Source of the DNA: Callipepla californica brunnescens
Lineage: Eukaryota; Chordata; Aves; Galliformes; Odontophoridae
Assembly: GCA_023055505.1 (NCBI GenBank)
Contig: JALIRH010000100.1
Location: 558,001-622,000 of the forward strand
DNA length: 64,000 nt
Direction of reading: 5' to 3'
Shown: positions 20,823 through 33,900 of the stretch, piece after piece
How the letters are laid out: each line of letters starts with the position of its first letter
Numbering within the stretch: position 1 is the stretch's first letter
The notes under the pieces: generated by a model
Database searches by the model: none
What the model was told of the DNA's origin: nothing
The model's input: the letters and a program-made list of their open reading frames with translations, nothing else
Made by a program: the position numbers and the translations under genes

Positions 20823-20899
20823 CCAGACGACTCTGCTGTGGAATTCCCACTCCAGGGGAGCACCCCGTCTTCGGACGGCCCCTGGGCTGGGGAACTTCT

Positions 20900-22330
20900 G
20901 TGCAGAGACCTGTAGCTCCGAACTCTAGGTACAGCTCGCAGGTAAAGCTACCGGACATACCACTAGAAAGTCCCCTAGGTTTAATGTTAAAACATTGGGG
21001 TGATTCTCCCTCTAGACGAGGAAAGAGTGAGGTGAAGATGGTACATGACTGTATGGAGGTATGGGGAGGAAAGCAGAGAAGGGCAGATCAGCTGTTCTGG
21101 CCAGTATTTGGGTCCTTTGAGGACCGGATCTGCCAGGCTCTAAACGCTTATGCAAATGAAAAACAGCCTTTGAATCTGGAAGATGGTGAGTATGCAAATG
21201 ATGTGTAGAATCTGATATTGGAACCTTTCTGTTCCCCCTAATTAAAAAAAGGAATACAACAGAGGAGGACATTATACACTATCCCCCCGCCTTACGCTCC
21301 CCCCGAACAGAATCCAGCGGCTCCGCCGGAGCAAGCTGAATCTGACTTGGGAGATGAACCTGAATGTGAACCCCTAGACTTCCCTAGGAGAAGGATCACT
21401 AGAAGGCAAGCTAGGCAGGAGAGAGGTCAAGGAGGAAACGTTCTCCCTTTAAGAGAAATACCTGTAGCTACCGGAGGATCAAAGCCAGGAGCTGGCTATG
21501 TTTCAGTTCCCTTCAACTCAGGAGATACATAAGGGAATTTCAGAAGGAGATGGGGAATTTGCTGGAGGATCCTTGAGGGGTCTCCGAGAGGCTAGATCAA
21601 TCTTCAGGTCCCAACCATTAAACTTGGGATGAAACACAGGCAATTTTGGGCATACTATTTAGAGCAGAAGAAAGGGATATGATCAGGAGGGCAGGTACGT
21701 GAATCTGGGATCAGCAACACCCGGCTGGCCCAGGAGCAGATCTAAAGTGACCCTTACAGCGGCCCAATTGGGATAATCAGAGCCAGGAACATGGTACTCA
21801 CATGGCAGATTTGCGAGTTCTTATTATTCAAGGGATTAGAGAATCTGTCCCTCGGGGACAGAATATCAATAAGGCAAATAAGGCAAGCAACGGAAAAAAG
21901 ATGAAACTCCTCCTGAGTGGTTAGAGAGACTATGCAGAAATGTACAGTTCTATTCAGGATTAGATCCTGCTACCCCGTGGGGCGAGCTCTCCTGAAAACG
22001 CGGTTTGAAGCTAGGTCCTGGACAGATATTGGAAGGAAACTAGAGAAGCTGGAGGACTGGCAGGAGAGAGGATTAGATGAATTGCTGAGAGAGGCTCAGA
22101 AAGTATACATTAAGGAGAGAGGAGGAGACTCAGAAGAGGCAAGCTGGAAGTCTGATAGCCGCGGTAAGAGAAGGACAGAAGGGGGCGTTCCAGGCAAGGA
22201 GAAGAGGGAATATTCCTCGGGCAGAAAATGCGCTTCAACCCAAGCAGAACAGACCCAGAGATATGAGGACAGTTGAATGCTTCTACTGTCAGAAAAAGGG
22301 ACACATGAAGAAAGACTGTAGAAAGAGAAT
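20900..22330 (+). pseudogene. gag: gag remnant (matrix-like, capsid pieces, CCHC zinc knuckle)
   Basis: An open stretch at 20900-21208 contains PLESPLGLMLKHW, a matrix-like start. A Pro/Arg-rich linker and VPFNSGDT, suggesting the capsid start, lie near 21347-21532. Scattered capsid pieces follow at 21900-22270. A complete CCHC knuckle (CFYCQKKGHMKKDC) is encoded at 22278-22319. Frameshifts and stops separate these parts, and no intact start was identified. Confidence 0.75.
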
Positions 22331-22379
22331 CTGGGACGAGCAAATGTTTCAGGAGGACTGAGGGGGTCAGGGACTCTAT

Positions 22380-22646
22380 GTGCTGGGGACCTGGGAAAGA
22401 AACAAGCCCTTGATAAAATTGAAATTGGGTTCTCAGCGTCAGGAAATGGAATTTTTGGTAGAGTCTGGGGCAGAAAGATCGACTGTTCAATATTTACCTC
22501 GAGGATGTTCTTTATCCTCGGAAGAGCTACAAGTAATTGGAACAAAAGGGGAACCTTTTATGGTACCTGTTGTAAAGCAGGTAGAAATAGAATCACCTAG
22601 CACCTATGGAACTGAGTCTTTTTTATTGGTACCTGAAGCAGAATAG
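22380..22646 (+). pseudogene. pro: retroviral protease remnant with altered active site
   Basis: The ~88-codon frame shows EFLVESGAERS where class I proteases have L-V-D-S/T-G-A. The catalytic Asp is replaced by Glu. The frame ends with a stop after LVPEAE, upstream of where GRD-like sequence is expected. This is a dead protease. Confidence 0.75.
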
Positions 22647-22779
22647 AATTTGCTAGGGAGAGATTGAATTGTGGAGTTAGGAATACATTTGGAAGTAAAA
22701 GATAGAGAATTAACTGTTCAGCAACGTACTCTAACGATAGAAGATGAGGCTAGAATTAACCCAGAAGTTTGGTAGAGTC

Positions 22780-23535
22780 CAGAATCAGTAGGGAAGTTAG
22801 ACATAGAACCCTTTGAAGTGATTCTAAAGGACCCAGGCATTCCAATTAGGGTGAAACAATATCCCATTTCACAGGAAGGTAAATCAGGGCTACAACCTGA
22901 AATGGAGAGATTAATATCTAAAGAACTATTAGAGCCTTGTATGTCTCCCTAGAATACTCCCATACTCCATGTAAAAAAAAAAAACCTTATGGCACATACA
23001 GATTGGTCCACGACTCAAGGGAAATTAAGGAGAGAACAATTCCCCGCTTCCCAGTAGTGGCAAACCCCTATATGCTGCTCGGTCAATTGAAGCCAGAATC
23101 TCAGTAGTATAGTGGAATTGATTTCAAGGATGCTTTTTGGACCTGCCCCCTGACGGCAGAATGCAGAGACTACTTTGTCTTCGAGTGGGAAGATCCAAAC
23201 ACCCATAGAAAACAACAACTCAGAGGGACAGTGCTCCCACAGGGATTCACAGAATCCCTAACTTGTTTGGGCAAGCCCTTGAGCAAGTACTAAAAACTGA
23301 TGAACTAAACCCACAGGCAACCTTAGTGCAATATGTAGATGACTTACTATTAGCTGGAGCAGGCGAGGAGACAGTTAGACAGGAGAGCATTAAACTATTG
23401 CATTTCTTTGGTTCAAAGGGGTTCCAAGTTTCAAAGGCAAAATGCCAATTTACAGAAGAGGAAGTGAAATATTTGGGACATTGGTTAAGCAAGGGAAATA
23501 AGACATTAGATCCAGAACGGGCAAATGGGATTTGA
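22780..23535 (+). pseudogene. pol: reverse transcriptase remnant
   Basis: RT blocks are recognisable in at least two frames: KQYPIS, a TYRLVHDSREI block, SGIDFKDAFWTCPL with the first catalytic Asp, and TVLPQGF. In another frame LVQYVDDLLLAG carries the catalytic YVDD, followed by KCQFTEEEVKYLGHWLSKG. Stops (for example within the region near 22950 and 23107) and frameshifts break the domain. Confidence 0.85.
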
Positions 23536-24232
23536 TCTTGAAAAGCCCCAAGAGGCAAGAGGCAGGTGAGGCAGATGTTAGGGCTGCTAGGATGCTGTCG
23601 ACAATGGATTGAGAATGATAGCAGTAAGGTAAAGCTTTTATAGCAGAAACTAGTACAAGATGGCTGAAGAAAGTGGAGCCAGGAGGATGAGCAAAGATTA
23701 GAAGACTTCAAGGTAGATCTTCTTCATGCACCAGCGTTAAGCTTACCTGATCTAAAAAGCCCATTTTCCCTTTTTGTAAATACAGACGAAGGGATCGCTT
23801 TTGGAGTAGTGAGCCAGGAATGGGCCGGGAAGAAGAAGCCAGCAGGATACTTTTCAAAACTCTTGGATCCCGTTAGCCGTGGGTGGCCTACCTGTCTACG
23901 AGCAATAGTTGCTGTAGCTCTGTTAGTAGAAGAAGCAGGGAAGATGACTTTCAGGGGTGAATTACAAGTGTATAGTCCACATGACAATAAGGGGAGTACT
24001 CCAAGAAAAAGCAGAGAAGTGGATTACAGATGCTAGACTATTGAAATAGGAAGGAATCCTAATCCATTCTCCTCAATTAGAAATAGAAACTCCAAGTTTG
24101 CCAAATCCTGCTCAATTTTTCTATGGGGAACCAGATGAAGATTTAAGCCATGATTGCATTCAGTGTATAGAGTATCAGGCTAAAAGAGGGGAGGACTTAG
24201 AAGAGGAGAAGTTCTTAGAAGGGGGCAAATGA
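23536..24232 (+). pseudogene. pol connection region, degraded
   Basis: Fragments of the RT-RNase H connection are readable in several frames. Around 23760-23980 FAVFVNTDEG-like and GYFSKLLDPVSRGWPTCLRA stretches match the segment preceding RNase H in class I pol. Many stops are present. Confidence 0.6.
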
Positions 24233-24607
24233 TTTGTAGATGGCTCCTCCCGGGTGGTAGAAGGAAAAGGAAAATCAGGGGATGCTCTACTAAACGGGAA
24301 AACATTTCCAGTAATTGAATCGGGAGCATTGGACAGAACGTGGTCAGCTCAGGCTGTGAAATTCTATACAATCCTTACAGCCCTTCAAATGTTGAAAGGA
24401 AGCATTGGGACTATCTCTACAGATTCTAGGTATGCGTATGGGGTAGTCCATACCTTGGGAAAAAGATGGGAGGAAAGAGGATTGGTAAACTCACCCGGGA
24501 AAGGGTTAATTCACCAGTCGTTAAGAAGACAAACTCTGAGGGCAAGAAGAGAACCAGAGAAAAGCGCAGTAGTACACGGAAAGGCACCAGAGGGCGATGT
24601 CGGCTGA
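24233..24607 (+). pseudogene. pol: RNase H remnant
   Basis: FVDGSSRVVEGKGKSG begins at 24233 directly after an in-frame TGA. It carries the first catalytic Asp. SAQAVKFYTILTALQ follows, although the usual acidic residue of this helix is replaced (A-V rather than A-E). TDSRYAYGVVHTLG contains the third catalytic Asp. At least one catalytic residue is therefore lost. Confidence 0.75.
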
Positions 24608-24739
24608 AATAAGGGGAACTAATTTTGCTGATGAAGAAGCGAAAAGAGCGGCTCCGACAAATGGAGGTTGAGGAAAAGGAGGGAAAATGGTTATTAGCTG
24701 ATGGAAGAGAGGTAATCCCTAAAGCTTGGAGAAGATGAG

Positions 24740-25720
24740 GAGAATTTCCTAAGCAGACTCATTGCGGGCTTCAGGCCTTGGTGGACCAATTCACAATGAA
24801 ATAGATGTGTATAGGCATTTCTAGCATAGCCAAAGGAATTGTAGATCATTGTATGATTTGGAGGAAAGGAAAGAAACAACAACTGAGGGAAAAAATACAG
24901 GGAGGAAGGGAATGGGCTGTCAGACCTTTTGCTCAAATGCAGATAGACTTCACAGATCTCCCCAGGGTTGGAAGATAGAAGTACTTCTTAGGAAGAATCG
25001 CCCATTGAACACATTTTCTGGAGGCCTACCCCACCGCTAGGGCAACAGCCCAGACAGTAATCAAGACATTGTTCGAACATATTATCCCCAGATATGGGAA
25101 CATGGAAGTTGCAGATTCAGCTAGAGACCCTCACTTTGTATTAAAGGCAGTGTAAGAGGCTTTAGCTCCAATGGGGACCAAATGGGAATATCGCACCCCA
25201 TGGCACCCACAGAGCTCTGGAAAAGTAGAAAGGTCGAATGGGGAACTTCCAAAGCGGCTTACTAAAGGAATGATTGAAACCAAGATGTCTTGGATGAAGT
25301 GTTTGCCACTGGCACTACTTAACTGAAGAACAGAACGAAGAAGAGAGACTGGAATATCACCTTTTGAAATGGGATATGGAATGCCATATGATTTAGAACT
25401 CCCATCGGAACATCCCAAGGTAGAAGAAAATACAGGAATATTGAATTGAAATGAATAAGAGAAGGAATGAATGAAGAATGGAAGGACTGGTGGTCCAACG
25501 GCCTCCGCTAGATATGGCAATACATGGAATCAGTCCAGGAGACAAGGTTTAAATTAAAACGTGGAAAGAGTCATCTCTAACTCCCCGCTGGGAAGGACCT
25601 TTTCTTGTTTTATTAGCAACAGAAACAGCCATCCGGACAGCTGAGCGCAGATGGATCCATGCAAGCCATGTGAAAGGACCAATCCGTGACACAGGACGCC
25701 AGTGGGAGGTGTCCAAGACT
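24740..25720 (+). pseudogene. pol: integrase remnant with C-terminal GPF module
   Basis: The zinc-binding part reads THCGLQALVDQF then HCMIW, where the second Cys of the usual CxxC is Trp. The core shows QIDFTDLP (first Asp codon 24946-24948), a degraded second-Asp block ADSARDPHF, and SGKVERSNG with the catalytic Glu at 25228-25230. The C-terminal stretch near 25573-25680 encodes [14 protein letters not shown] and HASHVKGP, typical of the GPY/F module that ends class I pol. Several stops interrupt it. Confidence 0.82.
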
Positions 25721-25756
25721 TCGGACGATCTACAAACCACTCTAAGAAAAATGTAA

Positions 25757-25759
25757 AAT

Positions 25760-25790
<31 letters not shown>

Positions 25791-25945
25791 TAACAGACGA
25801 GAAAACTCAGTCATTTCCTTGTACGCTTTGTATGTATATTGTATATGTATTGTGCATTGTATACGATGAAGATTGGTGAATTCGCTCTTCCTATGAATTC
25901 CATTTAGGATTTCACTTTGCTTCAAATAAGGGGAAGGATGCATTT
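25757..25945. other. AT-rich tail after pol, no env or LTR recognised
   Basis: This short stretch has a TTTTG pentamer run followed by TTTTTTTTAACAG, which resembles a splice acceptor, then AT-rich DNA with TATATTGTATATG. It lies between the end of pol and resumed TTAGGG repeats. It may be the remnant of the deleted env/3' end. Confidence 0.5.
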
Positions 25946-27378
25946 GAGTGTAGGTGTCAGGTTAGGGTTGTGGTAATCTGATGCTTTGGGTTAGGTTTAG
26001 GGTTTGTTTTAGGATTAGGTTAGGGTTATTTTTTTGTGTAGCTGAAGGTTTAGTGCAAGGGCTAGGGTTCTCTTTAGTTTGAGGTTCAGAGAAGGCTTAG
26101 GGTTAAGGTTAGGCTTAGGGTTAGGGTAAGATTTAGGTTTAGGATTAAGGTTAGAGTTCGGGTTAGGTTTAGGGTTAGGTTTTGGATTAGGGATAGGGTT
26201 AGGTTTTGGTGTAGATGAAGGTTTAGAGTATGGGGTAGAGCTCTCTTTAGTTTTAGGATCAGAGAAGGGTTACGCCTTGCTTGGGTACAGGATAGAGTAA
26301 GGGGGAGGGTTAGGATTTGATTTAGGGTTGGTTTTGGGTCTAGGTTAGTTTGAGTGTTAGGCTGAGAGAAGGGGTAGGCCTTGGGTTGGGTTCTGGCTTA
26401 GTGTTAGGTTAGGAATAGGTTTGGTGTTTGGATTGGGTTTGGGGTTAGAAGTAGGGATAGGTTAGGTGAGATCTGCGGTAATCTGATGCTTAGCTTTAGG
26501 TTTAGGGTTGGGCTTTGAGTTGGGGTTGGTTTTAGGGTCAGATTTCGATTGAAGGCAGACTTAGAGTCACAATGAGGCTAATGGTCAGGGTTTGATATAC
26601 GGTTAGAGTAAGGTTTAGGTTGACTTTAAGTGTCAGGTTTGGAAAATGGTAGGCATTGCTTTTGGTGTGGTGTTTGCCTTGGGTTTAGGAATTGGAATAG
26701 GGTATGAGGACCATCAGATAGCTAGGGTAAGTCTTAGTGTTAGGGTTGGGGTTAGAGTTGAGGTGAGGGTTGTGGTAATCTGATGCTATGTGTCAGGTTT
26801 AGGCTTGGGCATCAACTTGGGGTTGGTGTTAAAGTAGGAGTTTTTGCTTGGGTTCCGCTTCTGCTAGGGATAGATTTCTGTTTAGGGAAAGGGTTGGTCT
26901 TAGGGTAAGTGTTAGGTTTCCGGTTAGGGTTCAGAATAGAATGAGGGGCAAGGTAAGGCTTTGTGCTCGGGTTAGGGCTTGGGTTTTGGTTCGGATTAGG
27001 GTAAGTGTTTGGGTTAGGGTTAGGATAAGAATTAGTGTTAGGTTTAGTGTCAGGGGTGGGTTTTGGTGTTGATTGAGTTTTATGGTAAGGGGTAGTGAAA
27101 GTGGGTCAGGGTAGGGTTCAGCATTGGGTTAGAGCTATGGAAAGGGTTTGGGATTCTTTGAGGTTTCGGATTCGATTTCGGATTAGGGTTAGGGAGAAAG
27201 TGTTTCTCAATGTGATGATTCTATTTAGGGATAGGATGAGGTTGAGTGTTGATGTTAGCATGAAGTTGAGGTTTAGGGTTAGGTTTAGGTTTCGGATTTG
27301 ATCTGTATGTAGGGATTGAGGCAGGGTTAGCTGGTGCGTAAGGGTGAGAGTAGGGTGAGGTTTAGCTTTAGCGTATGT
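25946..27378 (+). repeat. degenerate TTAGGG array (right part)
   Basis: G-rich telomere-like repeats continue from the left part after the provirus. The marker GTGGTAATCTGATGC or a close variant occurs near 25970, 26468 and 26771, so the array has a longer-range repeat structure. It ends within 20 bases of the first 592-bp satellite monomer. No genes are present. Confidence 0.92.
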
Positions 27379-27971
27379 GTTGGAATAGGACCGATGCCGG
27401 CTGATTAGAGAAGGCGCTATTGAGTGCACGGCAGCCGGCTGACTGGCGTCTTTCTTCAGCGGCAAAAGCAGCAGGAGCCGCGATTGATGCGAGTGAATGG
27501 GAATCCGCGGCTAAGCGCGGTTCGAGCATCAAACTCTCGGCCGCTTTTTCTCTGCTTCTTAAAGGGGGCTATTCCGATGCTCCGGTGACAAGGTTTTCTG
27601 GGGAACCCTTAGAAGCGGTGGAATCACACACGCCTTTGGGAGAGGAACCAGCTTTCCGTACTTAACGCCTCTCCATTGCTTCCATAGTTCTGAAAAACAT
27701 ACCTTTTTGAGAGAGAATGAGAAAGATCCGCGGGTATTGTAAGAAAATTGAAGTGAATGTGTTAGATTGAGGAAGTAAAAAGGATAAGAGCACTGGTCAG
27801 AGAAAAGAATGAAAACGTGCTCGCAGATGAATGAACGATGCAGACATACGTTGCATTCAGTAGCAGAGCAGAATGAGAATCAAAACTTTCCTTCCCATTA
27901 ACACTGGGATCCAGCACACATTCTCTTCCAACTCCTGAAACCGAGTCACTTTCACGTGTAAAACGCGAATT
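27379..27971. repeat. left-edge satellite monomer
   Basis: The first monomer begins exactly at the GTTGGA anchor immediately after TTAGGG-like DNA. It most resembles the monomer type at 30335, 33294 and 36253, so the array starts in phase with the higher-order repeat. Confidence 0.75.
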
Positions 27972-30900
27972 GTTGGAATAGGACCGCTACCGGCTGATTT
28001 TTGAAAAGCCGCGATTCAGTGCACTGCTGCCGCCTGACTGGCGTCTTTCTTCAGCGGCAAAAGCAGCAGTAGCCGCGATTGATGCGATTCGAGCCTGAGA
28101 CGCGGTTCTTCGCGGTTCGAACATTAACACGCTGCCGGTTTGCTATGTTTGTTAAAAGTGGCTTTTGCAACGCTCCACTGAGAGTGTTTTTGGGGAACAC
28201 TTAGAAGAGGTGGAATCAAACATACATTTGGTAGAAGAAAAAGTTTAACGTACTTAACGCTACTATTTGACTTTTTAGCTCTGAATACCATACCGTTCCA
28301 AAAGAAAAAGGGAATGAATTGTTTGTTTGGCAAGAAAAACTTGTGTGACGATATTAACTAGAGGTAGGAAAAGGAATAACAAGACTGGTCAGAGAAAGGA
28401 ATGAAAACGTGCTCGTAGATGAATGAATGATGCAGACATACGTTGCATTCAGTAGTAGAGCAGAATGAGAATCAAAACTTTCCCTCTCACTGACACTGGG
28501 ATCCAGCATCCATTCACTTACAACACCAGAATTGGAGTCACTTTCAGGTTTCAACCGCGATTTGTTGGAATAGAACCGCTACCGGCTGATTACTGAAGAC
28601 GCAATTCAGTGCACGTCTTTCAACTGACTGGCTTCTTTCTTCAGCGGCAAAAGCAGCAGGAGCCGCGATTGATGCGATTCGAACATGATTCACGGTTTTC
28701 CGCGGTTCGAACATTAGCACGCTGCCGGTTTGCTATGTTTGTAAAAGGTAGCATTTGCAATGCTCAGATGACAGTTTTTGGGGAACACTTATAAGCGGTG
28801 GAATCACACATCCATTTGGTAGAGGAAACAGCTTTCCTTAATAAACGTTTCTCTTTTGCTTCTTTATCTCTGAATACCATACTTTTGCAAAAGAGAATCG
28901 AAAGATACTTGTGTTCGACAAGAAAAAGTTTTTCCATGTATTAACTAGAAGTACGAAAAAGAATAACAACACTGGTCAGAGTAAAGAATGAAAACGTGCT
29001 CGTAGATGAATGAATGATGCAGAGATACGTTGCATTCTGTAGTAGAGCAGAATGAGAATCAAAACGTTCCCTCCCACTAACATTGGGATGCAGCATACAT
29101 ACACATACAACTCCTGAAACCGAGTCACTTTCACGTGTAAACCGCGATTTGTTGGAGAAGAACCGCTACCGGCTGATTACTGAAGCCGCGATTCCGTGCA
29201 CTTTTACCGGCTGACTAGCGTCTTTCTTCAGCGGCAAAAGCAGCAGGAGCCGCGATTGGTGCGATTGAATCGGAATCCGCGGCTAAGCGCGGTTCGAGCA
29301 TCAAATTCTCTGCCGCTTTTTCTCTGCTTCTTAAAGGGGGCTATTCCGATGCTCCGGTGACAAGGTTTTCTGGGGAACCCTTAGAAGCGGTAGAATCACA
29401 CACAGCTTTGGGAGAGGAATTATCTTTCCGTACTTAACGTCTCTCCATTGCTTTCATAGTTCTGAAAAACATACCTTTTTGAGAGAGAATGAGAAAGATC
29501 CGCGGGTATTGTAAGAAAATTGAAATGAATGTGTTAGATTGAGGAAGTAAAAAGGATAACAGCACTGGTCAGAGAAAAGAAGGAAAACGTGCTCGCAGAT
29601 GAATGAACGATTCAGACGTACGTTGCATACAGTAACAGAGCAGAATAAGAATTAAAACTTTCACTCCTATAAAAAACGGAAACATCACACATTCTCTTCC
29701 AACTCCTGAAACCGAGTCACTTTCACGTGTAAACCGCGAATTGTTGGAGAAGAACCGCTACCGGCTGATTTTTGAAAAGCCGCGATTCAGTGCACTGCTG
29801 CCGCCTGATTGGCGTCTTTCTTCAGCGGCAAAAGCAGCAGTAGCCGCGATTGATGCGATTCGAGCGGAATCCGAGGTTCTGAGCGGTTCGAATATTAACA
29901 CGCTGCCGGTTTGCTCTGCTTGTTAAAGAAGGCTTTTGCAACGCTCCGATGATAGTGTTTTTGGGGAACACTTCGAAGAGGTGGAATCAAACATACATTT
30001 GGTAGAAGAAAAAGTTTAACGTACTTAACGCTACTATTGGACTTTTTAGCTCTGAATACCATACCGTTCCAAAAGAAAAAGGGAATGAATTGTTTGTTTG
30101 GCAAGAAAAACTTGTGTGACGATATTAACTAGAGGTAGGAAAAGGAATAACAAGACTGGTCAGAGAAAAGAATGAAAACGTGCTCGTAGATGAATGAACG
30201 ATGCAGAGATACGTTGCATTCAGTAGTAGAGCAGAATGAGAATCAAAACTTTCCCTCCCACTAACATTGGGATGCAACATACATACACATACAACTCCTG
30301 AAACGGAGTCACTTTCACGTGTAAACCGCGATTTGTTGGAGAAGAACCGCTACCGGCTGATTACTGAAGCCGCGATTCAGTGCACTTTTACCGGCTGACT
30401 GGCGTCTTTCTTCAGCGGCAAAAGCAGCAGGAGCCGCGATTGATGCGAGTGAATGGGAATCCGCGGCTAAGCGCGGTTCGAGCATCAAACTCTCGGCCGC
30501 TTTGCTCTGCTTCTTATAGGGGGCTATTCCGATGCTCCGGTGACAAGGTTTTCTGGGGAACCCTTAGAAGCGGTGGAATCACACACGCCTTTGGGAGAGG
30601 AACCAGCTTTCCGTACTTAACGCCTCTCCATTGCTTCCATAGTTCTGAAAAACATCCCTTTTTGAGAGAGAATGAGAAAGATCCGCGGGTATTGTAAGAA
30701 AATTGAAGTGAATGTGTTAGATTGAGGAAGTAAAAAGGACAACAGCACTGGTCAGAGAAAAGAAGGAAAACGTGCTCGCAGATGAATGAACGATGCAGAC
30801 ATACGTTGCATTCAGTAGCAGAGCAGAATGAGAATCAAAACTTTCCTTCCCAGTAACAATGGGATCCAGCATACATTCACTTCCAACTCCTGAAACCGAG

Positions 30901-33900
30901 TCACTTTCACATATAAAACGCGATTTGTTGGAATAGGACCGCTACCGGCTGATTTTTGAAAAGCCGCGATTCAGTGCACTGCTGCCGCCTGACTGGCGTC
31001 TTTCTTCAGCGGCAAAAGCAGCAGTAGCCGCGATTGATGCGATTCGAGCCTGAGACGCGGTTCTTCGCGGTTCGAACATTAACACTCTGCCGGTTTGCTT
31101 TGCTTGTTAAAAGTGGCTTTTGCAACGCTCCGCTGACAGTGTTTTTGGGGAACACTTAGAAGTGGTGAATCAAACATACATTTGGTAGAAGAAACAGCTT
31201 GACGTACTTAACGCTACTATTGGACTTTTTAGCGCTGAATACCATACCGTTCCAAAAGAAAAAGGGAATGAATTGTTTGTTTGGCAAGTAAAAACTTGTG
31301 TGACGATATTAACTAGAGGTAGGAAAAGGAATAACAAGACTGGTCAGAGAAAGGAATGAAAACGTGCTCGTAGATGAATGAATGATGCAGACATACGTTG
31401 CATTCAGTAGTAGAGCAGAATGAGAATCAAAACTTTCCCTCTCACTAACACTGGGATCCAGCATCCATTCACTTACAACACCAGAATTGGAGTCACTTTC
31501 AGGTTTCAACCGCGATTTGTTGGAATAGAAACGCTGCCGGCTGATTACTGAAGACGCAATTCAGTGCACGTCTTTCAACTGACTGGCTTCTTTCTTCAGC
31601 GGCAAAAGCAGCAGGAGCCGCGATTGATGCGATTCGAACATGATTCACGGTTTTCCGCGGTTCGAACATTAGCTCGCTACCGGTTTGCTATGTTTGTTAA
31701 AGGGAGCTTTTGCAATGCTCAGATGACAGTGTTTTTGGGGAACACTTATAAGCGGTGGAATCACACATCCATTTGGTAGAGGAAACAGCTTTCCTTAATA
31801 AACGTTTCTCTTTTGCTTCTTTATCTCTGAATACCATACTTTTGCAAAAGAGAATCGAAAGATACTTGTGTTCGACAAGAAAAAGTTTTTCCATGTATTA
31901 ACTAGAAGTACGAAAAAGAATAACAACACTGGTCAGAGTAAAGAATGAAAACGTGCTCGTAGATGAATGAATGATGCAGAGATACGTTGCATTCTGTAGT
32001 AGAGCAGAATGAGAATCAAAACGTTCCCTCCCACTAACATTGGGATGCAGCATACATACACATACAACTCCTGAAACCGAGTCACTTTCACGTGTAAACC
32101 GCGATTTGTTGGAGAAGAACCGCTACCGGCTGATTACTGAAGCCGCGATTCCGTGCACTTTTACCGGCTGACTAGCGTCTTTCTTCAGCGGCAAAAGCAG
32201 CAGGAGCCGCGATTGGTGCGATTGAATCGGAATCCGCGGCTAAGCGCGGTTCGAGCATCAAATTCTCTGCCGCTTTTTCTCTGCTTCTTAAAGGGGGCTA
32301 TTTCGATGCTCCGGTGACAAGGTTTTCTGGGGAACCCTTAGAAGCGGTAGAATCACACACACCTTTGGGAGAGGAATTATCTTTCCGTACTTAACGTCTC
32401 TCCATTGCTTTCATAGTTCTGAAAAACATACCTTTTTGAGAGAGAATGAGAAAGATCCGCGGGTATTGTAAGAAAATTGAAGTGAATGTGTTAGATTGAG
32501 GAAGTAAAAAGGATAACAGCACTGGTCAGAGAAAAGAATGAAAACGTGCTCGCAGATGAATGAACGATTCAGACGTACGTTGCATACAGTAACAGAGCAG
32601 AATAAGAATTAAAACTTTCACTCCTATAAAAAACTGGGATCCAGCACACATTCTCTTCCAACTCCTGAAACCGAGTCACTTTCACGTGTAAACCGCGAAT
32701 TGTTGGAGAAGAACCGCTACCGGCTGATTTTTGAAAAGCCGCGATTCAGTGCACTGCTGCCGCCTGATTGGCGTCTTTCTTCAGCGGCAAAAGCAGCAGG
32801 AGCCGCGATTGATGAGATTCGAGCGGAATCCGAGGTTCTGAGCTGTTCGAATATTAACACGCTGCCGGTTTGCTCTGCTTGTTAAAGAAGGCTTTTGCAA
32901 AGCTCCGATGATAGTGTTTTTGGGGAACACTTAGAAGAGGTGGAATCAAACATACATTTGGTAGAAGAAAAAGTTTAACGTACTTAACGCTACTATTGGA
33001 CTTTTTAGCTCTGAATACCATACCGTTCCAAAAGAAAAAGGGAATGAATTGTTTGTTTGGCAAGAAAAACTTGTGTGACGATATTAAAAAGAGGTAGGAA
33101 AAGGAATAACAAGACTGGTCAGAGAAAAGAATGAAAACGTGCTCGTAGATGAATGAACGATGCAGACGTACGTTGCATTCAGTAGTAGAGCAGAATGAGA
33201 ATCAAAACTTTCCCTCCCACTAACATTGGGATGCAACATACATACACTTACAACTCCTGAAACGGAGTCACTTTCACGTGTAAACCGCGATTTGTTGGAG
33301 AAGAACCGCTACCGGCTGATTACTGAAGCCGCGATTCAGTGCACTTTTACCGGCTGACTGGCGTCTTTCTTCAGCGGCAAAAGCAGCAGGAGCCGCGATT
33401 GATGCGAGTGAATGGGAATCCGCGGCTAAGCGCGGTTCGAGCATCAAACTCTCGGCCGCTTTGCTCTGCTTCTTATAGGGGGCTATTCCGATGCTCCGGT
33501 GACAAGGTTTTCTGGGGAACCCTTAGAAGCGGTGGAATCACACACGCCTTTGGGAGAGGAACCAGCTTTCCGTACTTAACGCCTCTCCATTGCTTCCATA
33601 GTTCTGAAAAACATCCCTTTTTGAGAGAGAATGAGAAAGATCCGCGGGTATTGTAAGAAAATTGAAGTGAATGTGTTAGATTGAGGAAGTAAAAAGGACA
33701 ACAGCACTGGTCAGAGAAAAGAAGGAAAACGTGCTCGCAGATGAATGAACGATGCAGACATACGTTGCATTCAGTAGCAGAGCAGAATGAGAATCAAAAC
33801 TTTCCTTCCCATTAACAATGGGATCCAGCATACATTCACTTCCAACTCCTGAAACCGAGTCACTTTCACATATAAAACGCGATTAGTTGGAATAGGACCG

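Larger units (their letters stand above)
20278..25756 (+). mobile_element. decayed class I (gamma-like) endogenous retrovirus inserted in TTAGGG repeats
   Basis: In order: LTR (~20278-20801) with AATAAA, tRNA-His primer-binding site, gag remnants with a CCHC knuckle, protease, RT with YVDD, RNase H, and integrase ending in a GPY/F-type module. Multiple stops and frameshifts interrupt every gene. Nothing recognisable as env and no 3' LTR follow; telomeric repeat resumes at about 25946. Primer type, single CCHC knuckle and the GPF module place it with class I/gamma-like elements. The copy is non-functional. Confidence 0.85.

Noticed and set aside
25757..25945. env gene or 3' LTR of the class I provirus
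   Set aside because: Only a poly-T/AACAG acceptor-like stretch is present; no surface or transmembrane segment and no sequence matching the 5' LTR was seen.
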